From contig CAZWOU010000091.1 of assembly GCA_964635375.1 (NCBI GenBank), forward strand, positions 1-26,393: a stretch of 26,393 nucleotides of DNA. Direction: 5' to 3'. The translations under genes were made by a program, and so were the position numbers. The DNA is from CAZMNY01 sp964635375 (GTDB lineage Bacteria > Planctomycetota > Planctomycetia > Pirellulales > Pirellulaceae). Shown piece by piece: positions 1 to 7,292 of the stretch. Numbering within the stretch: position 1 is the first letter of the stretch; the number at the start of each line of letters is the position of its first letter. The notes under the pieces were generated by a model. It was not told the DNA's origin. It saw only the letters and a list, made by a program, of their open reading frames with translations, and ran no database searches.

Positions 1-1143
1 AAACGTCACGTCGACAGCGCCTTTCGCTGAGACTTTCACTTCTTGCTCTTGCTCACCGAGTATCGGGTGCCAAGCGATCATGTTGTAGGTCCCGGGGGGC
101 ACTTGATCGATCGAGAAAGTCCCGTCGGCGGCCGAGAAGGCGTAGTACGGGTTATCCACAAGTCGGAACCAATTCTGCATGTGGGGGTGCTGGTCGCACT
201 CAAGCTTGACGACCTTGTAACCCTTCTTCAGAGCGATCGGCAACTCAAGCTTCCCGTTACCTTCGAGGTCTTGGTTGTGGAGACTCTTGCGAACTCGACC
301 CTTCACTCCGTACGTGTGCGGGCTGTGCTTGACTGGGTCCAAGTTGTCGAAGCGGAGCACGGACGACTGGGCGATCACGCCCGTAAACGCGCCGAAGATG
401 CACTTTTGCGGCTTGATGTCGGTGCCGGGGAAGTACTCGTTCGCGCCCCCACTTGCTGCGGCTCGCGTGCCTGGAGGAGGGCCGAGGATGACATGATTGT
501 CGAACGGCTTGCCAGCCTTGACTCCCTCAAGCAAGATCACGACATCTTTGAGTTTGCCATCGGTCACTGTCACCTCGAACAGTTCACGGTCTTCTTTGCC
601 GCAAACTTCGGGGGTCTTCTCGACCTTGATGACTTTCGGTGCCCGAGCTTTTCCTTCGAACGAAATCGAACCGGCAATGGTGCCGCCGTCAGCGACCGCC
701 ATGACCTTGTAGTCACCGCCTGCTGGAACTTGCGGAATGGGGGCGGTGCCGGGATTCGGTACGGTCGTCGTCGCCTGTCCTCCTCCGGTGCCACCAGTGG
801 CGGCAGGCGGGTTCGGTCCTGGGCCTAGCCGATGGCCAGCCGAGACTTCGCTCGTCGGCCCGCTGAACAGAGGCGACTCGGCCGCTGCCTTCAACATGGC
901 TTCAATCTTCGCCAGCCGTGAACCGACGCCCTCAGGCTTCGCGGCTTCGACCGGTGGTGTAACTACCTCGACAGTGGGCTGAGCTGGAATCGTAGCCGCC
1001 GTTTCTGGCGTGGCCGGAACACTGACCACATCGGGTCCTGGGGCCTTCTGAACGATTGGCGGCGGCGGGACGGGTTGTCCACAGCCCACGATCAGCACAG
1101 CCACGAGGGCCGCTGCAAGACAGGTTCGGCAATTGACGCTCAT
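1..1143 (-). CDS. Lipoprotein with cupredoxin-like and carboxypeptidase-regulatory-like regions (partial, runs off left edge)
   Basis: The frame is open for 381 codons from ATG at 1143 to base 1, with no stop, so the C-terminus is missing. A good ribosome site (AAGGAAG) lies about 5 bases before the ATG. Residues 5-21 form a lipoprotein signal with lipobox I-V-G-C (C21), so the mature protein should be lipid-anchored on the outer face of a membrane. Residues 22-140 are Pro/Ala/Gly/Thr-rich and probably an unstructured tether. From about residue 150 a beta-rich domain follows, with a KHSPHTYG stretch and a C316-x2-H319-x-H321-M322 cluster that resembles type-1 copper ligands of cupredoxins. 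The end (DGTFSIDQVPPGTYNMIAWHP) matches carboxypeptidase-regulatory-like folds. Proteins with this architecture are common in planctomycetes. A copper or electron-transfer role is inferred from the ligand pattern only. Confidence 0.85.
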   Translation of the reverse strand, partial: MSVNCRTCLAAALVAVLIVGCGQPVPPPPIVQKAPGPDVVSVPATPETAATIPAQPTVEVVTPPVEAAKPEGVGSRLAKIEAMLKAAAESPLFSGPTSEVSAGHRLGPGPNPPAATGGTGGGQATTTVPNPGTAPIPQVPAGGDYKVMAVADGGTIAGSISFEGKARAPKVIKVEKTPEVCGKEDRELFEVTVTDGKLKDVVILLEGVKAGKPFDNHVILGPPPGTRAAASGGANEYFPGTDIKPQKCIFGAFTGVIAQSSVLRFDNLDPVKHSPHTYGVKGRVRKSLHNQDLEGNGKLELPIALKKGYKVVKLECDQHPHMQNWFRLVDNPYYAFSAADGTFSIDQVPPGTYNMIAWHPILGEQEQEVKVSAKGAVDVTF

Positions 1144-1247
1144 GGTAACTTCCTTGGTATCGAGAGTTAGGCTTTGGAGGTTTGAATCAGTCGCTGTCGT
1201 CAGCTTTTCATTGAGTAACTGAGAAGGCGGGGGGGATATTTCGTCCG

Positions 1248-1517
1248 TAAACTCGACAATTTCGGTCTAGGTTTCACTAGATTAGACAGTGGGCATTCGG
1301 AGCTTAAAAATGAGCCTTTGGGTGAGCTTTTCGGGTGGAAAAAGGTGGGCGGAGTTGGCGGGTCGCAACGCCAGAGCGATCATAAACTCGACAATTTCGG
1401 TCTAGCTTCTTCCGAATTAGACAAATGGCTAGGGGATAATTAAATACACCCCCAGGGTGAGTTCTCAGGTTTTGAGACGGGGGGCCGAAGGGTTTGAGAG
1501 AGGTTGGGGAAGGGTTT
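1248..1517. repeat. Diverged ~135-bp tandem duplication with a conserved 23-bp core
   Basis: The 23 bases at 1248-1270 recur exactly at 1383-1405. Similarity continues weakly at the same 135-base offset, for example GGTGAG at 1321 and at 1456. Just after each core is an inverted pair GTCTA-N13-TAGAC (1265-1287 and 1400-1422). The 13-base loops differ between copies while the arms are identical, which suggests the arms are kept by selection, perhaps as a protein-binding site. Confidence 0.6.
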
Positions 1518-2066
1518 CCCACGAAAATAGAGGCATTTCCGCGCAAGATTCGCGGTCAGCTAGAGCCACTATTTTTTTTTTAGAAGTGGGCAGAACGGAG
1601 GTTGGCGCTCGCGAAACGACTTTCAACGTTTCGTTATCGAGTCTCTCACCATCTGGGCCTTGGATTTGCGCTCGGATCGGGAAATCAAGGCCAAGAAGAC
1701 GTGTTCGCGTTCATTGCGTTTCGTCTCGCGGTGATTGGGGATGCGACTCGCACCTCGCTCGGTTTCACGCCGATTCTAGGCGGCGCTGCGCGCTCCACCA
1801 ATCGGGAGATTCCTGATAGCCACCTTCTGGATTCCTGACACATACTGCGACATCGGCGCGGGATACCGCCTCGCTTTCGGGAACAAGGTGGGAAGCAAGG
1901 CGAGAACACATCGGCCCGCATTGTAGAGTCTGGGGGAACGCAAGAATGGCGTGGACGAGATCGATCCCCTAACAGAGAAGGCGGGTGAAAAAATCACTCG
2001 CCAGAAGATCCGGTGAAATTGAGTGCCTATCGCTGGTTCGGCCAGTTCTGTGGAAAAGTGACGTCT

Positions 2067-2088
2067 ATTCAGCGTTTTCAGGCTGAAT
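2067..2088 (-). terminator. Possible weak terminator after the LuxR-type gene
   Basis: A perfect 7-bp inverted repeat (ATTCAGC/GCTGAAT) with an 8-base loop lies 38 bases past the stop codon of the minus-strand regulator. On the minus strand the hairpin is not followed directly by a T run; the nearest is TTTT about 9 bases on. Termination is therefore only a possibility. Confidence 0.25.
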
Positions 2089-2126
2089 GCTGCGAACGAT
2101 TAGGTCCGACCCGAATCGTCTGACGC

Positions 2127-2624
2127 TCAGCGAGAAAAGACGTCGGATGGCAGCTTCTTGTAGATGTTGTTCAAGTGCTTCTTGACTGTCGCCTTGCTGA
2201 CGAAGAGCTTCTCCGCAATGTCGGTGTTGCTGTTTCCTTCGATCACAAGACGAATCACTTCCCGTTCACGCTTGGTCAGATCGTACTCAGCGATTTGCTT
2301 CAGATCAGCCTTCTGTCTGCTGCCAACCGGATAAAGGAAAGTAGTCAGGTTCTCGCCGTCGTTGATGAACAGAACGTCATAGAGTTCCCCTTCGATCAAC
2401 TCGTTCGGAAAGTACTGAGTTCCCTCTTCGCGCTCGGGCGATGAATTGTTGAAGTGATAGCATCGCATACAGCTCTTTTCGCACGCTTGCGAAGTCATGT
2501 CGCCGCANNNNNNNNNNTTCTGATAGACAACTTGCTTCTCAGTGTCCTTGACACACACACACAACTTCCGGGACTCGAAGAAGCGACGAGCTGGTTCTTT
2601 CAATTCACTACGTCCTTTAGGCAC
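2127..2624 (-). CDS. LuxR-family helix-turn-helix regulator with an N-terminal sensor-like region, containing an assembly gap
   Basis: The C-terminal 50 residues form a LuxR/GerE DNA-binding domain: LTKREREVIRLVIEG, then NTDIAEKLFVSKATVKKHLNNIYKKL. The protein stops only eight residues after this helix. The N-terminal 110 residues look like a PAS-type sensor (FFESRKLCVCVKDTEKQVVYQ) with a Cys-rich stretch CGDMTSQACEKSCMRC that might bind a metal or respond to redox. There is no receiver domain. Ten N at 2508-2517 interrupt the frame. Both flanks read sensibly in the same frame, so the true gap is probably about this size, but the sequence across it is unknown. The frame begins with GTG at 2624. 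A TTG eight codons in, preceded by AAAGGA, is an alternative start. The target genes are not evident. Confidence 0.75.
   Translation of the reverse strand: MPKGRSELKEPARRFFESRKLCVCVKDTEKQVVYQXXXXCGDMTSQACEKSCMRCYHFNNSSPEREEGTQYFPNELIEGELYDVLFINDGENLTTFLYPVGSRQKADLKQIAEYDLTKREREVIRLVIEGNSNTDIAEKLFVSKATVKKHLNNIYKKLPSDVFSR
2508..2517. other. Assembly gap (10 N)
   Basis: Ten undetermined bases lie inside the LuxR-type gene, 33 bases from an (AC)6A dinucleotide run. This looks like a scaffold join rather than biology. The real length is uncertain. Confidence 0.95.
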
Positions 2625-2705
2625 AAGGGTTTAGAGGACGATTCTAGCCCCCCAGCAACCCCGCGCCAACTTGGCTCGCAGCATGGGTCCCAGGACCAAA
2701 ACTAG

Positions 2706-2736
2706 AACCAAAAACATGCCCCTTGTGAGGGGCGTG
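2706..2736 (-). terminator. Intrinsic terminator for the small membrane protein gene
   Basis: Read on the minus strand, an 8-bp stem (CACGCCCC/GGGGCATG, one G-T pair) with a 6-base loop is followed at once by TTTTTGG. It lies about 80 bases past the stop codon at 2817 and upstream of the LuxR-type gene, so the two genes are probably transcribed separately. Confidence 0.7.
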
Positions 2737-2816
2737 GGAAAGGCCATTTCGTTGCACTAGAGACGGAGCGCATTTCACGATTTCCGCGGCGAGCGAGTGG
2801 GCGGAAATCGGCGCCA

Positions 2817-3131
2817 TTAGTACGAATCGAGCGGGGCGATCCGCCTGTTTTGGGCGGTCGAAGCAACCCGGGGTGGAGTTCGTTTCGGGGGGGAGGCGGA
2901 GTCGTAGGACGCGAGTGGAACGATTGCAGAGCGTGGCGGCCCTTGGGTGGGGCTGGTGGCCCGCTGCAGGGCGAGCGGGTTGGGGGAGTGCAAGTCAGGT
3001 GTGGATACCGAGTTTCGATCAGTTTCCTCTTCTGGGGCGGCGACGAACAAACCGCTGGCAAAGGCCAGGGCCAAGGCGCCTGTTACGATCCCGACCAAGG
3101 CAATGCCACCCAAAGTGATCTGCCGACTCAT
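2817..3131 (-). CDS. Small single-pass membrane or secreted protein, function unknown
   Basis: This 104-residue protein begins MSRQITLGGIALVGIV. The ATG at 3131 is chosen over upstream in-frame codons because TAGGAAA lies just before it and the hydrophobic segment then starts near the N-terminus. Residues 6-32 form one membrane helix or an uncleaved signal anchor. The remaining 70 residues are rich in Pro, Ser, Thr and Arg, with no recognisable domain, and would lie outside the membrane. I do not recognise the family. A clear terminator follows at 2706-2736, which supports an independently transcribed real gene. Confidence 0.6.
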   Translation of the reverse strand: MSRQITLGGIALVGIVTGALALAFASGLFVAAPEEETDRNSVSTPDLHSPNPLALQRATSPTQGPPRSAIVPLASYDSASPPKRTPPRVASTAQNRRIAPLDSY

Positions 3132-3651
3132 ATTTCCTAGCCTCCCAAGGCCGCCTGTCCGCCAGTGTGATTGGAGTTGCGGTTCAGCGACCATCAGTTG
3201 TTACGAATAGTTAGCCCGTATGATCGCATCGGAAAGGGCGAATTGAAGACTGCAGACAAACGGCAGAACGGAGGGGGTTCGCCAACGGCGGCACCCGCCA
3301 TCCGTCAGAACCGTAACAGGCAAGGGTTGGCGGAGCCTTGGCTTCGCCGCCCTCCGTCGCTTCGTCGAAACTGGTGGAATCACACCCACTGGTCGATCAT
3401 CCGGAAAACGCCGAACGGCCCCATTTTCCGGCCATGTTTTCGCAAACATGCTAAGCTGCGTGCCTTGACGAATGGGGTTGGTATGCAGCGCCGCGGCCAA
3501 CGAACCAGGGCGTCTACACGGCTGAGGCTGCGGGCGCTTTACCCTGGGTCTGACACAGGGACGACCCTTCGGGCCTGAACAACGTCGCCTGAAGAGTTGT
3601 CAATCCCAAGCGTACCGTTCATCGAGTCCTGTTGTCGGGGAGCGAGTGCAG
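3132..3651. other. Divergent intergenic region (520 bases) before the DUF1501 gene
   Basis: No convincing gene is present; the open frames here (3171-3578 plus, 3201-3500 minus) have no recognisable sequence or ribosome site. The stretch should hold the promoters of the small membrane protein (minus) and the DUF1501 gene (plus). It contains two adjacent inverted repeats at 3401-3450 and a GC-rich motif at 3476-3498 that recurs upstream of the dihydrouridine synthase gene. Confidence 0.55.
3401..3450. repeat. Two adjacent hairpin-forming inverted repeats
   Basis: CCGGAAAA (3401-3408) pairs perfectly with TTTTCCGG (3424-3431) across 15 bases. Immediately after, CATGTTT (3433-3439) pairs with AAACATG (3444-3450) across a TCGC loop. 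Neither is followed by a T run on either strand, so an operator or mRNA leader structure is likelier than a terminator. Confidence 0.5.
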
Positions 3652-5769
3652 ATGAGTTGGTTAAATCGTCGCGAACTAATGCGAGTTGGCGGGCTTTCGC
3701 TCGCTGGAATTGGGCTCACCGATTTGCTGCGGGCGGAACAAGTTGCCCCGCCCAACCCGCTGCCCAGTTTCGGCCGAGCCAAGAGCATCATCTTCTTGTA
3801 CCTGAACGGCGGACCGCCCCAGCACGAGACGTTCGATCCCAAGCCGAATGCTCCGGCGGAAGTTCGGGGCGTCTTCTCGCCGATTCAAACCAATGTGCCC
3901 GGCATACAGATTTGCGAGTTGTTGCCTCGCACCGCTGCGATTGCGGACAAGATGGCCATCGTGCGTTCGATGGCCACGGACGACCACATTCACTCCTCGA
4001 GCGGCCATTGGGTGCTGACGGGATACAAGTACCAAGGCCCCAACGCCAGGACGATCCAGACCACCGATTGGCCCTATTTTGGCTCGATTGTGAAGCGTTA
4101 CCGGCCGAGCGCCGAGATGCCGGCCTTGAGCGCGCTGATGATCCCCGATGTGATCCGGCTGAATGAGAACGTGATGCCAGCGGGGCAGACGGGCGGAGCG
4201 ATGGGCTCGCGTTGGTCGCCGGAGCGATTCGTGGGCGATCCGTCGCGCGCGGATTACCACATTGACGGGCTCGAGCCGTTGGGGATGTCGGCCAAACGCG
4301 TGCAGCAGCGGCGCTCGCTATTGGGACAACTCGAGCAGCGCATGCGCGCGGTGGACTCGAATCATTCACTCGACTTATTCAACACTTACCAGCAGCAGGC
4401 CTACGAACTGCTCACCTCGGGCCGCGCTCGAAAGGCGTTCGCGATCAACGAAGAGTCAGCGAAGGTCCGAGATCGATATGGCCGAAACCGCTGGGGCCAA
4501 TGCGTCTTGTTGGCGCGGCGGTTGATTGAGTCCGGCGTTCGTCTGGTCCACGTCAATTGGCCTCGCGAACCGGGCGACAACGCCGTTGACAATCCGCTGT
4601 GGGATACTCACGCACAGAATCACGACCGTGTGGAGGACGTGCTATGCCCGATGTTCGATGTCGGCTTCTCGGCTCTGATCGAGGACTTGGATGAACGCGG
4701 GATGCTCGAGGAGACTCTGGTTGTCGCGATTGGCGAGTTCGGCCGCACGCCCAAGATCAATGCGAAGGCGGGTCGAGACCACTGGGGTTCGGTCTTCAGT
4801 TTCGCAATTGCTGGAGCAGGTATCTCCGGTGGGCAAGTCTACGGATCCAGCGATAGGAGCGGCGCTTACCCTAAGTCCAATCGCCTCGAACCTGGCCACT
4901 TGACTTCCTCGATGTTTCACCTGGTAGGGTTGGACTATCGAGGTACATTTGGAGATCCAATCGGGCGGAGACTGTCACTGACCAAGCAGCGTCCAGTGTA
5001 TGAATTGTTCGGCGACCGACCTGCCACCGACAAGCGGATCGCCTCGACCGGCGACATATCCCGAGTGCCGCCTTTTGATGAGACGCGGATTCTGGCCGCT
5101 AGCGACTTCACGGCCGACCAGGCGATTCTTCCCGTCAAGACGCCATCACGGCCCAAGGGCTGGCGTTCTCTCACGCCCGTTCTCAGTTCGCCCGGGGGCC
5201 TGGGCATCCGGCTTGCCCCGCCCACGAGACTGGGCGAGATTGAGTTGCCGAAGCACGTGTTTTTTGGGGTTGGCGATAGTGGCCCCAACAGAGGCGGCCA
5301 AATCGTTGACCCCAAGAGCGAAGTTCAGCTGACAGGCGGCGAACGATTCTTGCTCGCTCAAGAAGTGCGAAGCCCGTTTGCCGGCGCCTATGAACTGACG
5401 CTCAGCTACGTGTTCCAGACGCCGCCCGGCATCGGCGACGGTTACGACAATCACTTTGAGTTTCGTTTGGTCTACTTGCAGTTCACCTCGAGGGTGAAGC
5501 AGATCGACGCTGTGCGCGAACTGGCCGCCGAGCCCTTTGTTCTTGCCGCCCGTGGCGGGATGATCCAGTCCCAGACCTTTCGCCGCGATTTCAAAAATAA
5601 CTCGGCCGGGGGCAATTTCTCGTTTGGACTAGGTATGGCCGTCGGCGTTTCGATTCGGCGAAGAACGAAAGGCGCCGCCCTGCTGAAGGGAACGCAACCG
5701 GTGCTTCGGCTCACGTCCGTGAAGCTCGATTTCCTCGGCAAGACCGTCAACGAAGACGTGACGGTTTGA
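3652..5769 (+). CDS. DUF1501 family protein, Tat-exported, with long C-terminal extension
   Basis: The 705-residue product opens with a twin-arginine signal (NRRELMRVGGLSLAGIGL), so it should be exported folded. Residues about 30-455 are a DUF1501 domain, a sulfatase/alkaline-phosphatase-like fold: LNGGPPQHETFDPKP near residue 55, DHIHSSSGHWVLTG near 110, and GEFGRTP at 361-367 followed by DHWG. The family is greatly expanded in planctomycetes and is usually about 430-480 residues. Here roughly 250 further beta-rich residues follow (456-705) with no domain I can name. The start is ATG 3652, with GGGGAG nine bases before; a GTG at 3646 is in frame but too close to that site. DUF1501 genes commonly sit beside DUF1549/DUF1553 cytochrome-type genes, and none is here. 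The substrate is unknown. Confidence 0.9.
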   Translation: MSWLNRRELMRVGGLSLAGIGLTDLLRAEQVAPPNPLPSFGRAKSIIFLYLNGGPPQHETFDPKPNAPAEVRGVFSPIQTNVPGIQICELLPRTAAIADKMAIVRSMATDDHIHSSSGHWVLTGYKYQGPNARTIQTTDWPYFGSIVKRYRPSAEMPALSALMIPDVIRLNENVMPAGQTGGAMGSRWSPERFVGDPSRADYHIDGLEPLGMSAKRVQQRRSLLGQLEQRMRAVDSNHSLDLFNTYQQQAYELLTSGRARKAFAINEESAKVRDRYGRNRWGQCVLLARRLIESGVRLVHVNWPREPGDNAVDNPLWDTHAQNHDRVEDVLCPMFDVGFSALIEDLDERGMLEETLVVAIGEFGRTPKINAKAGRDHWGSVFSFAIAGAGISGGQVYGSSDRSGAYPKSNRLEPGHLTSSMFHLVGLDYRGTFGDPIGRRLSLTKQRPVYELFGDRPATDKRIASTGDISRVPPFDETRILAASDFTADQAILPVKTPSRPKGWRSLTPVLSSPGGLGIRLAPPTRLGEIELPKHVFFGVGDSGPNRGGQIVDPKSEVQLTGGERFLLAQEVRSPFAGAYELTLSYVFQTPPGIGDGYDNHFEFRLVYLQFTSRVKQIDAVRELAAEPFVLAARGGMIQSQTFRRDFKNNSAGGNFSFGLGMAVGVSIRRRTKGAALLKGTQPVLRLTSVKLDFLGKTVNEDVTV

Positions 5770-7074
5770 TCACGGATTTGCTGACGGGGCTTCGCCCTCG
5801 CCCCGTTGCACTTCGCTCTCGCATTCGGGCGATCGGTTCTGGCACGTTTCGCAGCCGGTCTTGCCGTCCGCACCTGGCATTGCCGCGAGTCCTCCGCAGC
5901 TGCCTTTCAGGCAGCGATTGCTGATGATCACGCCGACTGCCATGCCGATGATCGCTATCCCAAAAATCGTAATGGAGAGCAGGACCACGACGAGGAAGTG
6001 GTTTGAGGTCTTCTGGTTGTTCGTTTGCGGCAACGCGGCTTCCGCCGCGAGGACGGCGGCGAGTGGGAACGGCCCAGTTTGTTTTCGCTGGATCCCGGCG
6101 TCGCTGTTCGTCAGGAAGATCGCGGTGACGCCTTGCTGTTGCGTCCAAGCAGCGCCAGCTTCAGCGCCCATCACCAGGACCGCCGTTGCCACCGCGTCGG
6201 CTTTCGCGCACGACTCGGAAATCACGCTGACGGAGCCGAGTCGGTGCTGAGTCGGCCAACCGGTGCGCGGGTCGATCGTGTGCGAGTAGCGAATCCCATC
6301 GCGCTCGAAGAAGTTTCGATAGTTCCCGGAAGTTGCCATCGACTGATCTCGAATCGCAGCCACCGCCTCCAGCTCGCGTCGATCGACGATCGGCTTCTCG
6401 ATGCCGATTCGCCAGGGGTCTTTGTCTGTCTTGCCGCTGACGACTCGGACCTCGCCGCCAATCTCGACCAACACCCGCTCGGCGCCAAAGGAACTGATGA
6501 TCCGCACGACTTCATCGACGCCGTGACCTTTGGCGATCGCGGACAAGTCGAGCGAAAGACCGGCAACCGACTTCATCAGCGCGGGCGGCTCGTCGCGAAC
6601 TTGCAGCTTCTCGTACCCGACCCGTTTCAGCGTCTCCGCAATGGCTTCCTCAGTAGGGGGAACGAAAGCTACGGGTCGCGTTGACGGTCCAAAACGCCAC
6701 AGCTCAACCAGCGGCATCACGGTTGGATCGAACGCGCCATCGGTCGCCTTTGAAATCTCGATCGCCAACTGGGTGACTTGCAGTGTCTCGGTCGATACCG
6801 CGAACCACTGATTGGCCGGACTGATCCTGAACCTTGAGAGTTCCGAATCGTCTCGATAGGTCGACATGCGTTCGTCGATTTCAGCCAACCGCTGCTCGAC
6901 GGCGGCGGCCAATTTGGCGTGGTCGATCGAGCCGTCGTCAGAGTATTTGATGGAGTAAGTCGTGCCCATCGAGCGGCCGCTGAGACTGACGAGCGGCCCG
7001 GCGGCCGAACAAGGCGACGCGGCTGCCAGGGCTGTCGCCAGCGTTACGGCGAAGGAAGAGAGAATTACCCGCAT
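5770..7074 (-). CDS. apbE: FAD:protein FMN transferase (ApbE) fused to an NqrM-like C-terminal module
   Basis: ApbE uses FAD to attach FMN through a phosphoester bond to Thr/Ser of target proteins; in NQR the targets are NqrB and NqrC. The 434-residue product has a signal sequence (1-25), GRSMGTTYSIKY (33-44), MSTYRDDSELSRFR (70-83), DGAFDPTVMPLVELW (112-126), LDLSAIAKGHGVD (175-187), the conserved GG at 206-207, and SHTIDPRTGWP with DAVATAVLVMG near the end. After the ApbE domain (to about 345) comes a membrane helix (360-384), then CLKGSCGGL and a CETC cluster (C388, C393, C408, C411, C418). This matches NqrM (DUF539), a small membrane protein needed to assemble NQR. The ATG at 7074 is chosen because GTGAGG lies about 8 bases before it. 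The gene sits 218 bases after nqrF, the last gene of the nqr set, and its stop abuts the convergent DUF1501 stop. Confidence 0.93.
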   Translation of the reverse strand: MRVILSSFAVTLATALAAASPCSAAGPLVSLSGRSMGTTYSIKYSDDGSIDHAKLAAAVEQRLAEIDERMSTYRDDSELSRFRISPANQWFAVSTETLQVTQLAIEISKATDGAFDPTVMPLVELWRFGPSTRPVAFVPPTEEAIAETLKRVGYEKLQVRDEPPALMKSVAGLSLDLSAIAKGHGVDEVVRIISSFGAERVLVEIGGEVRVVSGKTDKDPWRIGIEKPIVDRRELEAVAAIRDQSMATSGNYRNFFERDGIRYSHTIDPRTGWPTQHRLGSVSVISESCAKADAVATAVLVMGAEAGAAWTQQQGVTAIFLTNSDAGIQRKQTGPFPLAAVLAAEAALPQTNNQKTSNHFLVVVLLSITIFGIAIIGMAVGVIISNRCLKGSCGGLAAMPGADGKTGCETCQNRSPECESEVQRGEGEAPSANP

Positions 7075-7164
7075 TGTGAAAACCTCACAGCTCCCAATCA
7101 AAGCTCCCAGACCGCCTTGTGCGCCGCTTCGCTTACCAGCCTAACCCCGATTTGGCTTCAAGTT

Positions 7165-7200
7165 CAATTGGCGACGTTGAACCAATTGGCGACCTTGAAC
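7165..7200. repeat. 18-bp tandem duplication
   Basis: Two copies of an 18-base unit (CAATTGGCGACSTTGAAC) lie back to back in the spacer between nqrF and apbE and differ at one base. Each contains the palindrome CAATTG. No T run follows, so this is not an evident terminator. Confidence 0.7.
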
Positions 7201-7292
7201 CAGAGGCCCGGCCATCCACTTCAGGCCGTCACCCCGGGTCTCAAGCTGCTTCCGCAGTAGCTTGCCAGCGGCTTGTAAAGCGACGGTTTTCC

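Larger units (their letters stand above)
1144..2126. other. Gene-poor intergenic region (983 bases)
   Basis: This stretch lies upstream of the lipoprotein and downstream of the LuxR-type gene. Open frames exist on both strands (for example 1457-1816 plus and 1304-1546 minus), but none resembles a known protein, has a ribosome site or shows convincing composition. It holds a diverged tandem duplication (1248-1517), a run of ten T (1572-1581) and a short hairpin (2067-2088). It may be a decayed gene region; nothing recognisable is left. Confidence 0.6.

Noticed and set aside
1457..1838. Plus-strand frames (119 and 78 codons) in the gene-poor region
   Set aside because: No family resemblance or ribosome site, one needs a TTG start, and they overlap each other and an equally open minus frame.
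3646..3648. GTG as the start of the DUF1501 protein
   Set aside because: The ribosome site GGGGAG is only three bases away from it but nine from ATG 3652, which also gives a standard Tat N-terminus.
3676..4369. Overlapping minus-strand frames opposite the DUF1501 gene
   Set aside because: Two different frames are open at once, which is a composition effect; neither product is recognisable.
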